NCBI GenBank assembly: GCA_022563405.1
Contig: JADFNK010000026.1
Location: 1-32,390 of the forward strand
DNA length: 32,390 bases
DNA from: Gemmatimonadota bacterium
GTDB lineage: Bacteria > Gemmatimonadota > Gemmatimonadetes > Longimicrobiales > Gaopeijiaceae
Reading direction: 5' to 3'
The first letter of the stretch is position 1. Each line of letters opens with the position of its first letter. A program made the translations under genes and the position numbers. Positions 8,049-14,679 of the stretch are shown here, in pieces. The notes beneath the pieces were generated by a model. It had not been told where the DNA came from. It ran no database searches and saw nothing but the letters and a program-made list of their open reading frames with translations.

Positions 8049-9566
8049 ATGGCCACAACGCCCACACGCTTGTTTCTCGCATTGCCGCTTCTCCTCACGA
8101 TGGCGTGTGCCTCCGCGACCGATCGGTTCAACGACGGGCTCGAACTTCAGGCTCAAGGCCGGTACATGGAGGCCGCCTACCGGTACGCGGACGCGGTGGA
8201 GAAGGATGCGTCGCTTCAGGAGGCCAGAGACCGGCTGCTGATCGTGGGGGACTCCGCAATAATGGTCGCTCTGGAAGAGTCCGATTACCTCGACGGCCGC
8301 GGTGAGCCCGTTGAGGCCGCTCGTCAGTTCCTCGCCATCGATCGGCTCATGTCACGTGTTCGTTCCGTCGGAATGCGGCTGCTCGAGCCCGATGGTTATC
8401 GCGTGGATCGCCGAACGGCCTTCGAACGCGCCATCGAGTGGCACATGACCGAGGGTGAAGACGCCTCCCGCGAGGGACGCTGGGAGGATGCCGTTCGGGC
8501 ATTCGCTTCCGCTCGGGTCGAGTTCTCACCGACGCGTGACCAGAGGGAGGCGTCTTTCGTCGCCCAAACGCGCGTCTTGATCGACTGGGCCGAGATCGAG
8601 CTGGGGGACCGCAGACCGAGAGCCGCTTATGGCATCGCCGAGCGTGCCCTGTCTGTTCGCCGTTCGACGCCTCGACCGATTGTCCTGGAAATAAACGATC
8701 TTCAGGATCGGGCGTTGGCGATGGGCACGGTGGTTGTGGCCGCCCTCCCGGTTTCCGCGACCGGAGGGGTCCGAGACATCGCCGGTACCGTGCTCGAGGT
8801 CGAGCTCGACCAGGCCATGGAGACCCGACAGTGGCGGAACGCACCACCGTTCGTGGCGATGGCGGACGCCAACATTCTGCGCCGCGAGCTCCGCGGGCTG
8901 CTGCGCGGCATAATTCCCCGATCCCCGGCAATCATTGGGCGGGCGCTCGACCTCATTGGTGCGGACTACGGCGTCATGGTCGAGATCGTCGCGCTCAGGA
9001 TCGCGGACGACGACGTCGAGGTCGAGGAACGCACGGTTGTGATCCGCAGGCAGGATCTGGATCGCAGCCGGGCACGGGACCGTGAGAGGGGACCCGCTCG
9101 CGACGCATGTTACGGACCTGGCCAGGGGCGGGACCGAGGCCGCGGAATCGGGTTGGATCCAGCCGACTGTCGAGGCCGAGGTTGGGGCCCAGGCCGGAAC
9201 TCCAACCAGAACTCCGGTGGGAACACGAGACGGAGATGGGTCACGTATGAGATCGGCGACACCGCGACCTACTGGGTCATCTCAGGACGGCGGACCGTTC
9301 AAGCCGAGGCCGAAGTCCTCATAGTGAATCTGGATGGCCGGGCTGTGGCGGAATTCGTCATCACCTCGCAGCAGGAAGGTTCGTTCCGGGAGGGAGAGTT
9401 CGACGGGGACCCGTGGCAGCTCGGGCTGAACAACCGGAACACCCGCATCTTCGAGTATGACCAGTGGGATGACGAGTGGCGCGGCATCCAGCGGGCCGTC
9501 ATCGACCAGTTGGCGGTCGGAATCTCAGTCGAGACCTTCAGAGAGGTTCTTTCCTGGGTGGAGTGA
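8049..9566 (+). CDS. Predicted TPR-like lipoprotein of unknown function
   Basis: 505 residues. The N-terminus is a lipoprotein-like signal with C20 in LLLTMAC (the -3 position is Thr, so the lipobox is imperfect). Residues about 25-60 (GLELQAQGRYMEAAYRYADAV) and 140-215 read as TPR-like helical pairs. A middle domain begins near residue 230 (VVVAALPVSATGG) and runs through repeated beta-like segments; it recalls CsgG/LpoB-type outer-membrane lipoprotein folds, but only weakly. Residues about 335-395 are a low-complexity Arg/Gly/Asp/Asn-rich insert. GAGGGATCGACC before the ATG supports the start. The 276 bases upstream (7773-8048) hold only a short GCGGC/GCCGC hairpin (7797-7811) just after the quinoprotein stop. 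A role in envelope assembly is possible but unproven. Confidence 0.65.
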   Translation: MATTPTRLFLALPLLLTMACASATDRFNDGLELQAQGRYMEAAYRYADAVEKDASLQEARDRLLIVGDSAIMVALEESDYLDGRGEPVEAARQFLAIDRLMSRVRSVGMRLLEPDGYRVDRRTAFERAIEWHMTEGEDASREGRWEDAVRAFASARVEFSPTRDQREASFVAQTRVLIDWAEIELGDRRPRAAYGIAERALSVRRSTPRPIVLEINDLQDRALAMGTVVVAALPVSATGGVRDIAGTVLEVELDQAMETRQWRNAPPFVAMADANILRRELRGLLRGIIPRSPAIIGRALDLIGADYGVMVEIVALRIADDDVEVEERTVVIRRQDLDRSRARDRERGPARDACYGPGQGRDRGRGIGLDPADCRGRGWGPGRNSNQNSGGNTRRRWVTYEIGDTATYWVISGRRTVQAEAEVLIVNLDGRAVAEFVITSQQEGSFREGEFDGDPWQLGLNNRNTRIFEYDQWDDEWRGIQRAVIDQLAVGISVETFREVLSWVE

Positions 9567-9727
9567 GGTTCCTCGGCTGAGTCGAGCCCCTCGGCTGAGC
9601 CTTCCTTGCCGGTCCTATCACCAAGGCACATCTTGGCCAGACCATGGCCGGAGGCTTGTCCCATGAGCCTCATCCGCCCCACTTGACGGATCCGCCTGCT
9701 CGAAGGATCCCAAAAGGAGATGTGAGT

Positions 9728-10555
9728 ATGACTCGGTCACTCACGGCGTCAGCCGGTTGCCTATTGCTGCTCATCCTGCCGGGCAGCGTACTCGGTCAAG
9801 ACGAGTGGGTTCTACCGGAGCGATCCCAGGCGAATCTGGATGCCCTGGCGCGAGTGGAAGTCCGAACCTACGAGATGCCCCAAGCCGATGGCGCCGAGGT
9901 GGAGTACCGTGTGTACGTCCCCACCGGATACGACAGCGATCGGGCCACACCGCTGGTCATCGCGCTACACGGCTTGGGCAGCGGCACGATGTACATGATG
10001 GAGTACAACAACCTCGTGGAGCTGGCCGAAGATTACGGGTATATCGTGGCGACACCCATGGGCTTCAATGAGCGGGGGTGGTACGGCAGTCGTGGCACCG
10101 GGGGTAGCAGTCGGCGCCGGGAGCCCCCCGATCCGGCCAACCTGGGCGAGCTCAGCGAACTGGACGTGATGAACGTCCTCGAGATCATGCGGGAAGAGTA
10201 CAACGTCGATGAAACAAGGATCTATCTCATCGGCCAGTCCATGGGCGGCGCCGGGACCTGGCACATCGGCATGAAGTACCCGGACATCTGGGCCGCGCTT
10301 GCGCCCATGGCCCCGGCGATCGGCGCCAGCCGCAGCCCGGATGAGTTGAGTGCCGCCCGGCGCCTCCCCGTGATGGTCGTGCAGGGGGACGAGGACACGG
10401 CGGTGGATGTGGAAATAACCCGTCGATGGGTCGCGAAGATGGAAGAGCTTGGAATGAACTATGAGTACATCGAGGTCGCCGGCGGGACCCATTTCAGCGC
10501 GGGGCGGCAGAACATCGACAAGGTCTTCGCCTTCCTGGCCAAACACCGGAAGTAG
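9728..10555 (+). CDS. Secreted alpha/beta-hydrolase, PHB-depolymerase/feruloyl-esterase-like
   Basis: 275 residues from ATG 9728, chosen because AAAGGAGA lies about nine bases upstream and a signal peptide follows (ending SVLGQ). The fold shows the oxyanion strand PLVIALHGLGSG (about 76-87), the nucleophile elbow GQSMGGAGTW with S171, an Asp candidate in VVQGDEDTAVD and the catalytic His in AGGTHFS near the C-terminus. These features fit the polyhydroxybutyrate depolymerase/feruloyl esterase branch, which cleaves ester bonds outside the cytoplasm. The next gene starts 56 bases later on the same strand and may be cotranscribed. The substrate cannot be told from sequence. Confidence 0.85.
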   Translation: MTRSLTASAGCLLLLILPGSVLGQDEWVLPERSQANLDALARVEVRTYEMPQADGAEVEYRVYVPTGYDSDRATPLVIALHGLGSGTMYMMEYNNLVELAEDYGYIVATPMGFNERGWYGSRGTGGSSRRREPPDPANLGELSELDVMNVLEIMREEYNVDETRIYLIGQSMGGAGTWHIGMKYPDIWAALAPMAPAIGASRSPDELSAARRLPVMVVQGDEDTAVDVEITRRWVAKMEELGMNYEYIEVAGGTHFSAGRQNIDKVFAFLAKHRK

Positions 10556-10611
10556 ACGGCGGCCAAGCACCGGAGGCGGTGACGCATGACCTCAGAGAGG
10601 GAGGCGATCGG

Positions 10612-12150
10612 ATGATTTCCGTACGAGAGCATCGACGGGGCGCACGTGGGCAGAGCGGAATAGGACTCGGCTCGGTAGCGATCCTCGTTTTTCTCACGAG
10701 TGGTACGCTCGTCGCCCAGAACGCCCCGAATACTCTGGGACAACCGCTCCTCGATGCCTCCGGCGACGTGCGGGATGACGCCTTCATACGGATCCCGCTG
10801 CGCGCAGACGACCAGAAGTACGCCGACATCGATGGAGACAGGCTGAAGTCCTTTCTCATGGAGGTCGACGCGATTTCGCTGGCCGACCGGGATCGCGGGA
10901 ACGTTTTCTGGGGTCGCAATATCGGTACACTCGGCCACGAGGAGACGCAGGACTGGGTCGAGCGGTACTTCCGAGCGAACGGGCTGGAGGACGTACACCG
11001 GCAGTCCTTCGACGTCGGGCCCCAGTGGAAGCCAGAGAGCTGGACGATCAGCTTCGGCGCAGGTGGCCGGACCTTCGAGCTGGAGTCCGCTCGACCGCCC
11101 CAGGGCGCTGAATCGACTCCAGCTGGTGGGCTCGATTACGAGTTGGTGTGGCTCGGGATGGGTAGCCAAGCCGACTACATCGGACGGGACGTCCGTGGAA
11201 AGGCGGTGCTGATTCTGGATATTCCGAGGCCGGGTACGCTCCGGCACTCGATCAGAACGGAGGGGTCGGTCGCCCGAGCTTTCGAGCAGGGTGCGGCCGC
11301 GGTCGGAATCGTGTACGGGATCTCGGACAACTTCGCCGTCTGGCAACGGACTTCGGGCAGGCCGGGCTTCAACCTCGGGTACCGGGACGGTTTGATGCTC
11401 CGTGACCTGCTCGGAGAGGGCGAGCGGGTCACCGTGAATCTCCAGATGCGGAGCGAGGTGGTTTCCGGACTCCAGGCGTCCAGTGTCTGGGGCACACTTC
11501 CGGGGATGAGCGATGAGGAGATTCTCATCATCGCGCACATGGACGGCTACTTCCAAGCGGCCTCGGACAACGCGTCGGGGCTCGCCGCCATGATGGGCCT
11601 GCTCGAGCACTTCGCGAAGATCCCCCGGTCCGAGCGCCCGCGCACCATCCGCTTTCTCGGCTCGGTGGGCCATCACTCGGGGCCCGGCACGAGTTGGCTC
11701 CACGACAATCTCGAGACCGCGCTCGCCAACACGGTGCTCGCCATCAATCTCGAGCACGTAGCCCTCGTGCGGACGAAGTATTGGGGACCCACGCTGCGGA
11801 AGACCAACGCGGTCTCCCCCATGCGCTGGTGGGTGTGGGGTAGTGACAGACTGCTCGATACGGTGCTCGACTCCTTCAACCGCTTCAACGTCGCAGTCAC
11901 GGGCGACATGGAGGGGGGAGCGTCGGGTGAGATGGGCAGGATGGCTCGCGACGTCCCGACCATTCAGGTCATCACGTCACCCGAGATCAAACATACCGAG
12001 CAGGACACGCCGGATTGGGTTCCGGCCGTGGGCCTCGAGCAGATCACGCGGGCCTACGCGAGGATCATCGATGGTGTGAACGAGCTCGAGCGTGAGGATT
12101 TGGAGCCTGCCTCAGCCCCTTCGGCACAAGGAGGCGCGGGGGGCCCTTAG
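10612..12150 (+). CDS. Secreted M28-like metallopeptidase homologue with altered active site
   Basis: 512 residues from ATG 10612, where GGGAGG sits about nine bases upstream and a signal peptide follows (TSGTLVAQ); a GTG at 10579 would add 11 residues. The M28 zinc-peptidase frame is clear: a PA-like insert (about 145-250), H309 and D311 in IIAHMDG, bridging D319 in SDNASG and the last His, H461, in EIKHTEQDTPDW. However, the usual Glu-Glu after the IRF strand is H354-H355 (LGSVGHHSGPG), and the usual Asp of NLD is E381 (INLEHV). The general base is therefore missing and two metal ligands are changed. It may be a non-peptidase or have different metal chemistry. Expected location is periplasmic or secreted. 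Confidence 0.82.
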   Translation: MISVREHRRGARGQSGIGLGSVAILVFLTSGTLVAQNAPNTLGQPLLDASGDVRDDAFIRIPLRADDQKYADIDGDRLKSFLMEVDAISLADRDRGNVFWGRNIGTLGHEETQDWVERYFRANGLEDVHRQSFDVGPQWKPESWTISFGAGGRTFELESARPPQGAESTPAGGLDYELVWLGMGSQADYIGRDVRGKAVLILDIPRPGTLRHSIRTEGSVARAFEQGAAAVGIVYGISDNFAVWQRTSGRPGFNLGYRDGLMLRDLLGEGERVTVNLQMRSEVVSGLQASSVWGTLPGMSDEEILIIAHMDGYFQAASDNASGLAAMMGLLEHFAKIPRSERPRTIRFLGSVGHHSGPGTSWLHDNLETALANTVLAINLEHVALVRTKYWGPTLRKTNAVSPMRWWVWGSDRLLDTVLDSFNRFNVAVTGDMEGGASGEMGRMARDVPTIQVITSPEIKHTEQDTPDWVPAVGLEQITRAYARIIDGVNELEREDLEPASAPSAQGGAGGP

Positions 12151-12163
12151 GGCGACCGCCTGG

Positions 12164-12569
12164 TCAGAGCGCCAGCACGCCGAAATAGATTATCAGCACG
12201 CCGGCGAGGGTGCCTCCCAGCCCTGCGAAGCGCCACAAGAAAAACCCGCTCATGTCGGAGGGCATGAACGGGTTGGCGATAGCACGGTAGACGCCCGGGA
12301 ACAGCACGACCAGCAGGGCGCTGACCACGAGGATCCCCCAGCCGAATATCGTCAGGAAGGTCCCCAATCCACTGTCCTCTGAGGCACTTGCCCAAACCAT
12401 CACCGCCCCCAGGGCCATGAGGAATGCGCCCAGCGTTCGGAGGCGACTGTTGCTCGCGATCGTCTCCTTGAAACCAGCCCAACGCCGCCTCCGGGGCGAC
12501 GAGCAGCGCTCCCCGGCCGCACACCACCAGGACCCCCAACGCGATGGTCACGATTCCAACAGCGCTCAT
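12164..12569 (-). pseudogene. Frameshifted small membrane protein, DUF2065-like
   Basis: Two overlapping minus-strand frames form one sensible protein when joined. The first starts at ATG 12569 (MSAVGIVTIALGVLVVCGRG) and makes sense to about residue 33 (EAALGWF). The second continues KETIASNSRLRTLGAFL, then four hydrophobic stretches ending YFGVLAL at 12164. Removing one base from the AAA at 12471-12473 (TTT on the coding strand) joins them into a protein of about 134 residues. The first half has the aP-x-W, LRxLG, lmxLG pattern of DUF2065-like membrane proteins, a tentative match. The shift is either a real disruption or a sequencing error in a three-base run. It lies convergent to the peptidase gene with a 13-base gap. 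Confidence 0.6.
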
Positions 12570-12839
12570 ATTCGTGCCGCCTGATGTCTATGCGATCCAC
12601 CGTCGCCCGCTTCGCGGTGCTCATTCCGCGTCCACCGACTTCGCGATCCGCTACACGCCCAATGTGTGGACCGCAAGCGTAGCGCGCGAGCCTCAAAGGC
12701 TTGCACGCCAGCAGCCGGGCGGGAGGGCGGGAAGCCCGGTTCGCCATCGGGTAGCCCAAAGCTATGTACTAACCGATCAAGAGACGGTTCGGAAGGGCAG
12801 CACGGGTTCGCAGTGTGGACTACCCGACTCGAGAGAAGT

Positions 12840-12870
12840 ATGATATCATATAATGATGGTATAACATCAT
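12840..12870 (+). promoter_or_regulatory. Putative hicAB promoter with palindromic operator
   Basis: An AT-rich island in a GC-rich region. ATGATATCAT (12840-12849) is a perfect palindrome, TATAAT (12849-12854) is a consensus -10 box, and ATGATG (12853-12858) pairs with CATCAT (12865-12870) across six bases. No good -35 was found at the expected distance. HicB antitoxins of this class have a DNA-binding C-terminal domain and repress their own operon, so these dyads are the obvious operator. The expected start of transcription would leave almost no leader before hicA. The 270 bases upstream (12570-12839) show no gene I can support. Confidence 0.6.
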
Positions 12871-13123
12871 AAATAGCAAGCATCGACGGACTCTCGACAA
12901 GGTCTTCACAGAGCCTGTTCCCGCGGAGCTACGATGGGCCGACGTCGAGGCTCTGCTTCGCGCTCTGGGGGCGGAGCTCAAGACGGGGAAGGGGTCTCGC
13001 GTTCGAGTGGCACTTGGTGGATGCCGGGCCACGTTCCATCGGCCCCATCCCCGGCCGGTAGTGGGGCGAGGGACCCTTCGCGCGGTCCGTCGCCTCCTCG
13101 AGGAAGCAGGGATGCAGCCATGA
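12869..13123 (+). CDS. hicA: HicA family mRNA interferase toxin, no canonical start codon
   Basis: An 84-residue reading frame ending in TGA at 13121-13123, overlapping hicB by ATGA. Residues NSKHRRTLDKVF, LRWADVEALLRALGAEL, GKGSRVRVAL and ATFHRPHPRP match the HicA subclass in which the catalytic GSH is written GSR and the FHRPHP motif is conserved. HicA is a ribonuclease toxin that cleaves mRNA and is neutralised by HicB. Homologues commonly begin Met-Asn-Ser-Lys-x-Arg; here the codon before Asn is ATA (12869-12871). There is no in-frame ATG, GTG or TTG before codon 48, and a TGA stop lies upstream at 12854-12856. The start given is therefore inferred by homology. The toxin may be silenced, very weakly translated from ATA, or affected by a base error. 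Confidence 0.75.
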   Translation: MNSKHRRTLDKVFTEPVPAELRWADVEALLRALGAELKTGKGSRVRVALGGCRATFHRPHPRPVVGRGTLRAVRRLLEEAGMQP

Positions 13124-13467
13124 TCGAGTATAAAGGGTACGTCGGAGTGTTCGAGTACGACCCCAGCATCGACGCCTTGCACGGTGACGTGATCAACACG
13201 CGGGACGTGATCACGTTTCAGGGTCGCTCAGTCGAGGAGATCAAGCTTGCGATGGAGGAATCGGTAGAAGATTACCTCTCGATGTGCGCGGCGGACGGAG
13301 TCGGTCCTGAAAAGCCCTTCTCGGGGAAGTTTCAGTTCCGAGGGACCCCCGAACTCCATCGGCGTCTAGCGGTAGCGGCAGCTCGCCGGCGGACGAGCAT
13401 GAATACTGTAGTTCGGGAGGCGCTGGAGGATTTCCTCGAGACCGGCCCACCGAAGGGCTTGCTCTAG
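13120..13467 (+). CDS. hicB: HicB family antitoxin
   Basis: 115 residues from ATG 13120, which overlaps the hicA stop. The N-terminal RNase-H-like HicB domain is clear (MIEYKGYVGVFEYDPSIDALHG, then VITFQGRSVEEIKLAMEESVEDYL). The C-terminus from about residue 70 (GKFQFRGTPELHRRLAVAAA, then MNTVVREALEDFL) is a ribbon-helix-helix-type DNA-binding domain. It binds and inactivates HicA and is expected to repress the operon through the dyads at 12840-12870. A longer upstream reading in the same frame only covers hicA in another phase, so it was not used. The gene is intact, whereas its toxin partner lacks a normal start. Confidence 0.9.
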   Translation: MIEYKGYVGVFEYDPSIDALHGDVINTRDVITFQGRSVEEIKLAMEESVEDYLSMCAADGVGPEKPFSGKFQFRGTPELHRRLAVAAARRRTSMNTVVREALEDFLETGPPKGLL

Positions 13468-13522
13468 GCGGGTGATCGGAAGAACGTGGCCCGACGCGTC
13501 GTGTTTGCGCTACTCACCCGCC
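13467..13522. terminator. Possible bidirectional terminator between hicB and aldo/keto reductase
   Basis: GGCGGGTGA (13467-13475) is the exact reverse complement of TCACCCGCC (13514-13522). The 38-base interval contains a perfect 10-base palindrome, CGACGCGTCG (13492-13501). The arms overlap the stop codons of the two convergent genes. There is no U tract on either strand, so the terminator role is inferred from position. Confidence 0.4.
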
Positions 13523-14592
13523 GCTGCCTCCTTCTCCTCCCCCTCCTTCTCCCCCCCAGCACTCCGGGTGAGCGCTGCTATGTCGCGCATCTCTCCCGGC
13601 AGCCGGTCGTCCCCGAGCACGCCCATCCAGGCGGGGTACCCCAGGGGGATCTTGCTCACTTCATCGAGCTGCGCCATCTCGTCGTCGCTGAGCGTCACGT
13701 CCACCGATCCGAAGTTGTCTTCGAGTTGGTCCATCCTTTTTGCCCCGATGATGACGCTGGTGACCGCGTCCTTGTGGAGCAGCCAGGCCAGCGCGATCTG
13801 GGCCACCGACGCGTCGTGGGCCTCCGCGATGGGCCGCATCACGTCCACGATGTCGAAACCCTGCTCCTTGTTGACCGGCGGGAAGTCGAAGGTGGCTCGG
13901 CGCGTGCCGTCCGGGCTCTCTTCACGCGTGAACTTGCCGGAAAGGAATCCCCCGGCAAGCGGACTCCAGACCAGGAGGCCGAGCCCCTGGTCCTGGATCA
14001 GCGGAATGGTCTGCTGCTCCAGGTCCCGTCCGACGAGCGAGTAATAGGACTGCGTGCACTTGAACGCCTCGAGGCCCCGGCGCTCAGAAGTCCCCAGCGC
14101 CTGCATCAGCTCCCATGCCTCCATGTTGGAGCAACCGATGTAGCGCACCTTGCCCGACCGGACGAGATCGGTCAGCGCGATGAGCGTCTCTTCGATGTCG
14201 GTTTCAGGATCCGAGCGGTGGATCTGATAGAGGTCGATGTAGTCGGTGCCGAGACGTTTCAGGCTCGCCTCGGCGGCCTGAATGATGTGCAGCCTCGAGA
14301 GCCCGACTTCGTTCGCGCCAGGTCCCATGCGGCCGCGTACTTTGGTCGCGATCACCACGTCCTGACGCCTGCCCTTCAGCGACCGACCGAGAATCTCTTC
14401 GGACTCACCGGACGAGTACATATCGGCCGTGTCGAAGAAATTGATCCCTTCGTCGAGCGAGCGGTGGACCAACGCGTCGGACTCCTTCTGGTCGAGGGCG
14501 CCGATGGCCTCCCATTGGCTGCCGAAGGTCATGGTGCCGAGGCAGAGCTCCGAGACGAAGACACCGGTGTTGGCGAGAGGACGGTATTTCAT
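13510..14592 (-). CDS. Aldo/keto reductase
   Basis: 360 residues from ATG 14592, chosen over an ATG 21 bases upstream because GGAGA is correctly spaced and the family normally begins at MKYRPLANTGVFVSELCLGT. The (beta/alpha)8 barrel has the complete catalytic tetrad D54, Y59, K84 and H125 (NFFDTADMYSSGES, IATKVRGRMG, LYQIHRSDPE), and a GCSNM segment of the NADPH pocket. It reduces aldehydes or ketones in the cytoplasm with NAD(P)H. The tail from about residue 345 is an unusual Glu/Ala-rich extension (GGEKEGEEKEAAAGE). It lies 87 bases downstream of the PHP-type gene on the same strand and may be cotranscribed. The substrate is unknown. Confidence 0.93.
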   Translation of the reverse strand: MKYRPLANTGVFVSELCLGTMTFGSQWEAIGALDQKESDALVHRSLDEGINFFDTADMYSSGESEEILGRSLKGRRQDVVIATKVRGRMGPGANEVGLSRLHIIQAAEASLKRLGTDYIDLYQIHRSDPETDIEETLIALTDLVRSGKVRYIGCSNMEAWELMQALGTSERRGLEAFKCTQSYYSLVGRDLEQQTIPLIQDQGLGLLVWSPLAGGFLSGKFTREESPDGTRRATFDFPPVNKEQGFDIVDVMRPIAEAHDASVAQIALAWLLHKDAVTSVIIGAKRMDQLEDNFGSVDVTLSDDEMAQLDEVSKIPLGYPAWMGVLGDDRLPGEMRDIAALTRSAGGEKEGEEKEAAAGE

Positions 14593-14679
14593 GGGATCAT
14601 TTCTCCGATACACGGATGTTGGGTCGTGCGAGATGCTACCCGGACAATCATATGGGCCGCTTCGAACGTGGTCTACGTG

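Noticed and set aside
9567-9660. Repeated CCTCGGCTGAG as a terminator
   Set aside because: The two copies are direct rather than strongly inverted, stems are short, and no U tract follows.
10459-11757. 432-codon minus-strand open frame opposite the M28-like gene
   Set aside because: Antisense to a well-supported gene with active-site motifs; no recognisable domain.
12720-12830. tRNA-like TTCG elements (GGTTCG, GGGTTCG)
   Set aside because: No acceptor, D or anticodon stems could be paired, and the candidate T-arm has a mismatch and a G-U pair; not a tRNA.
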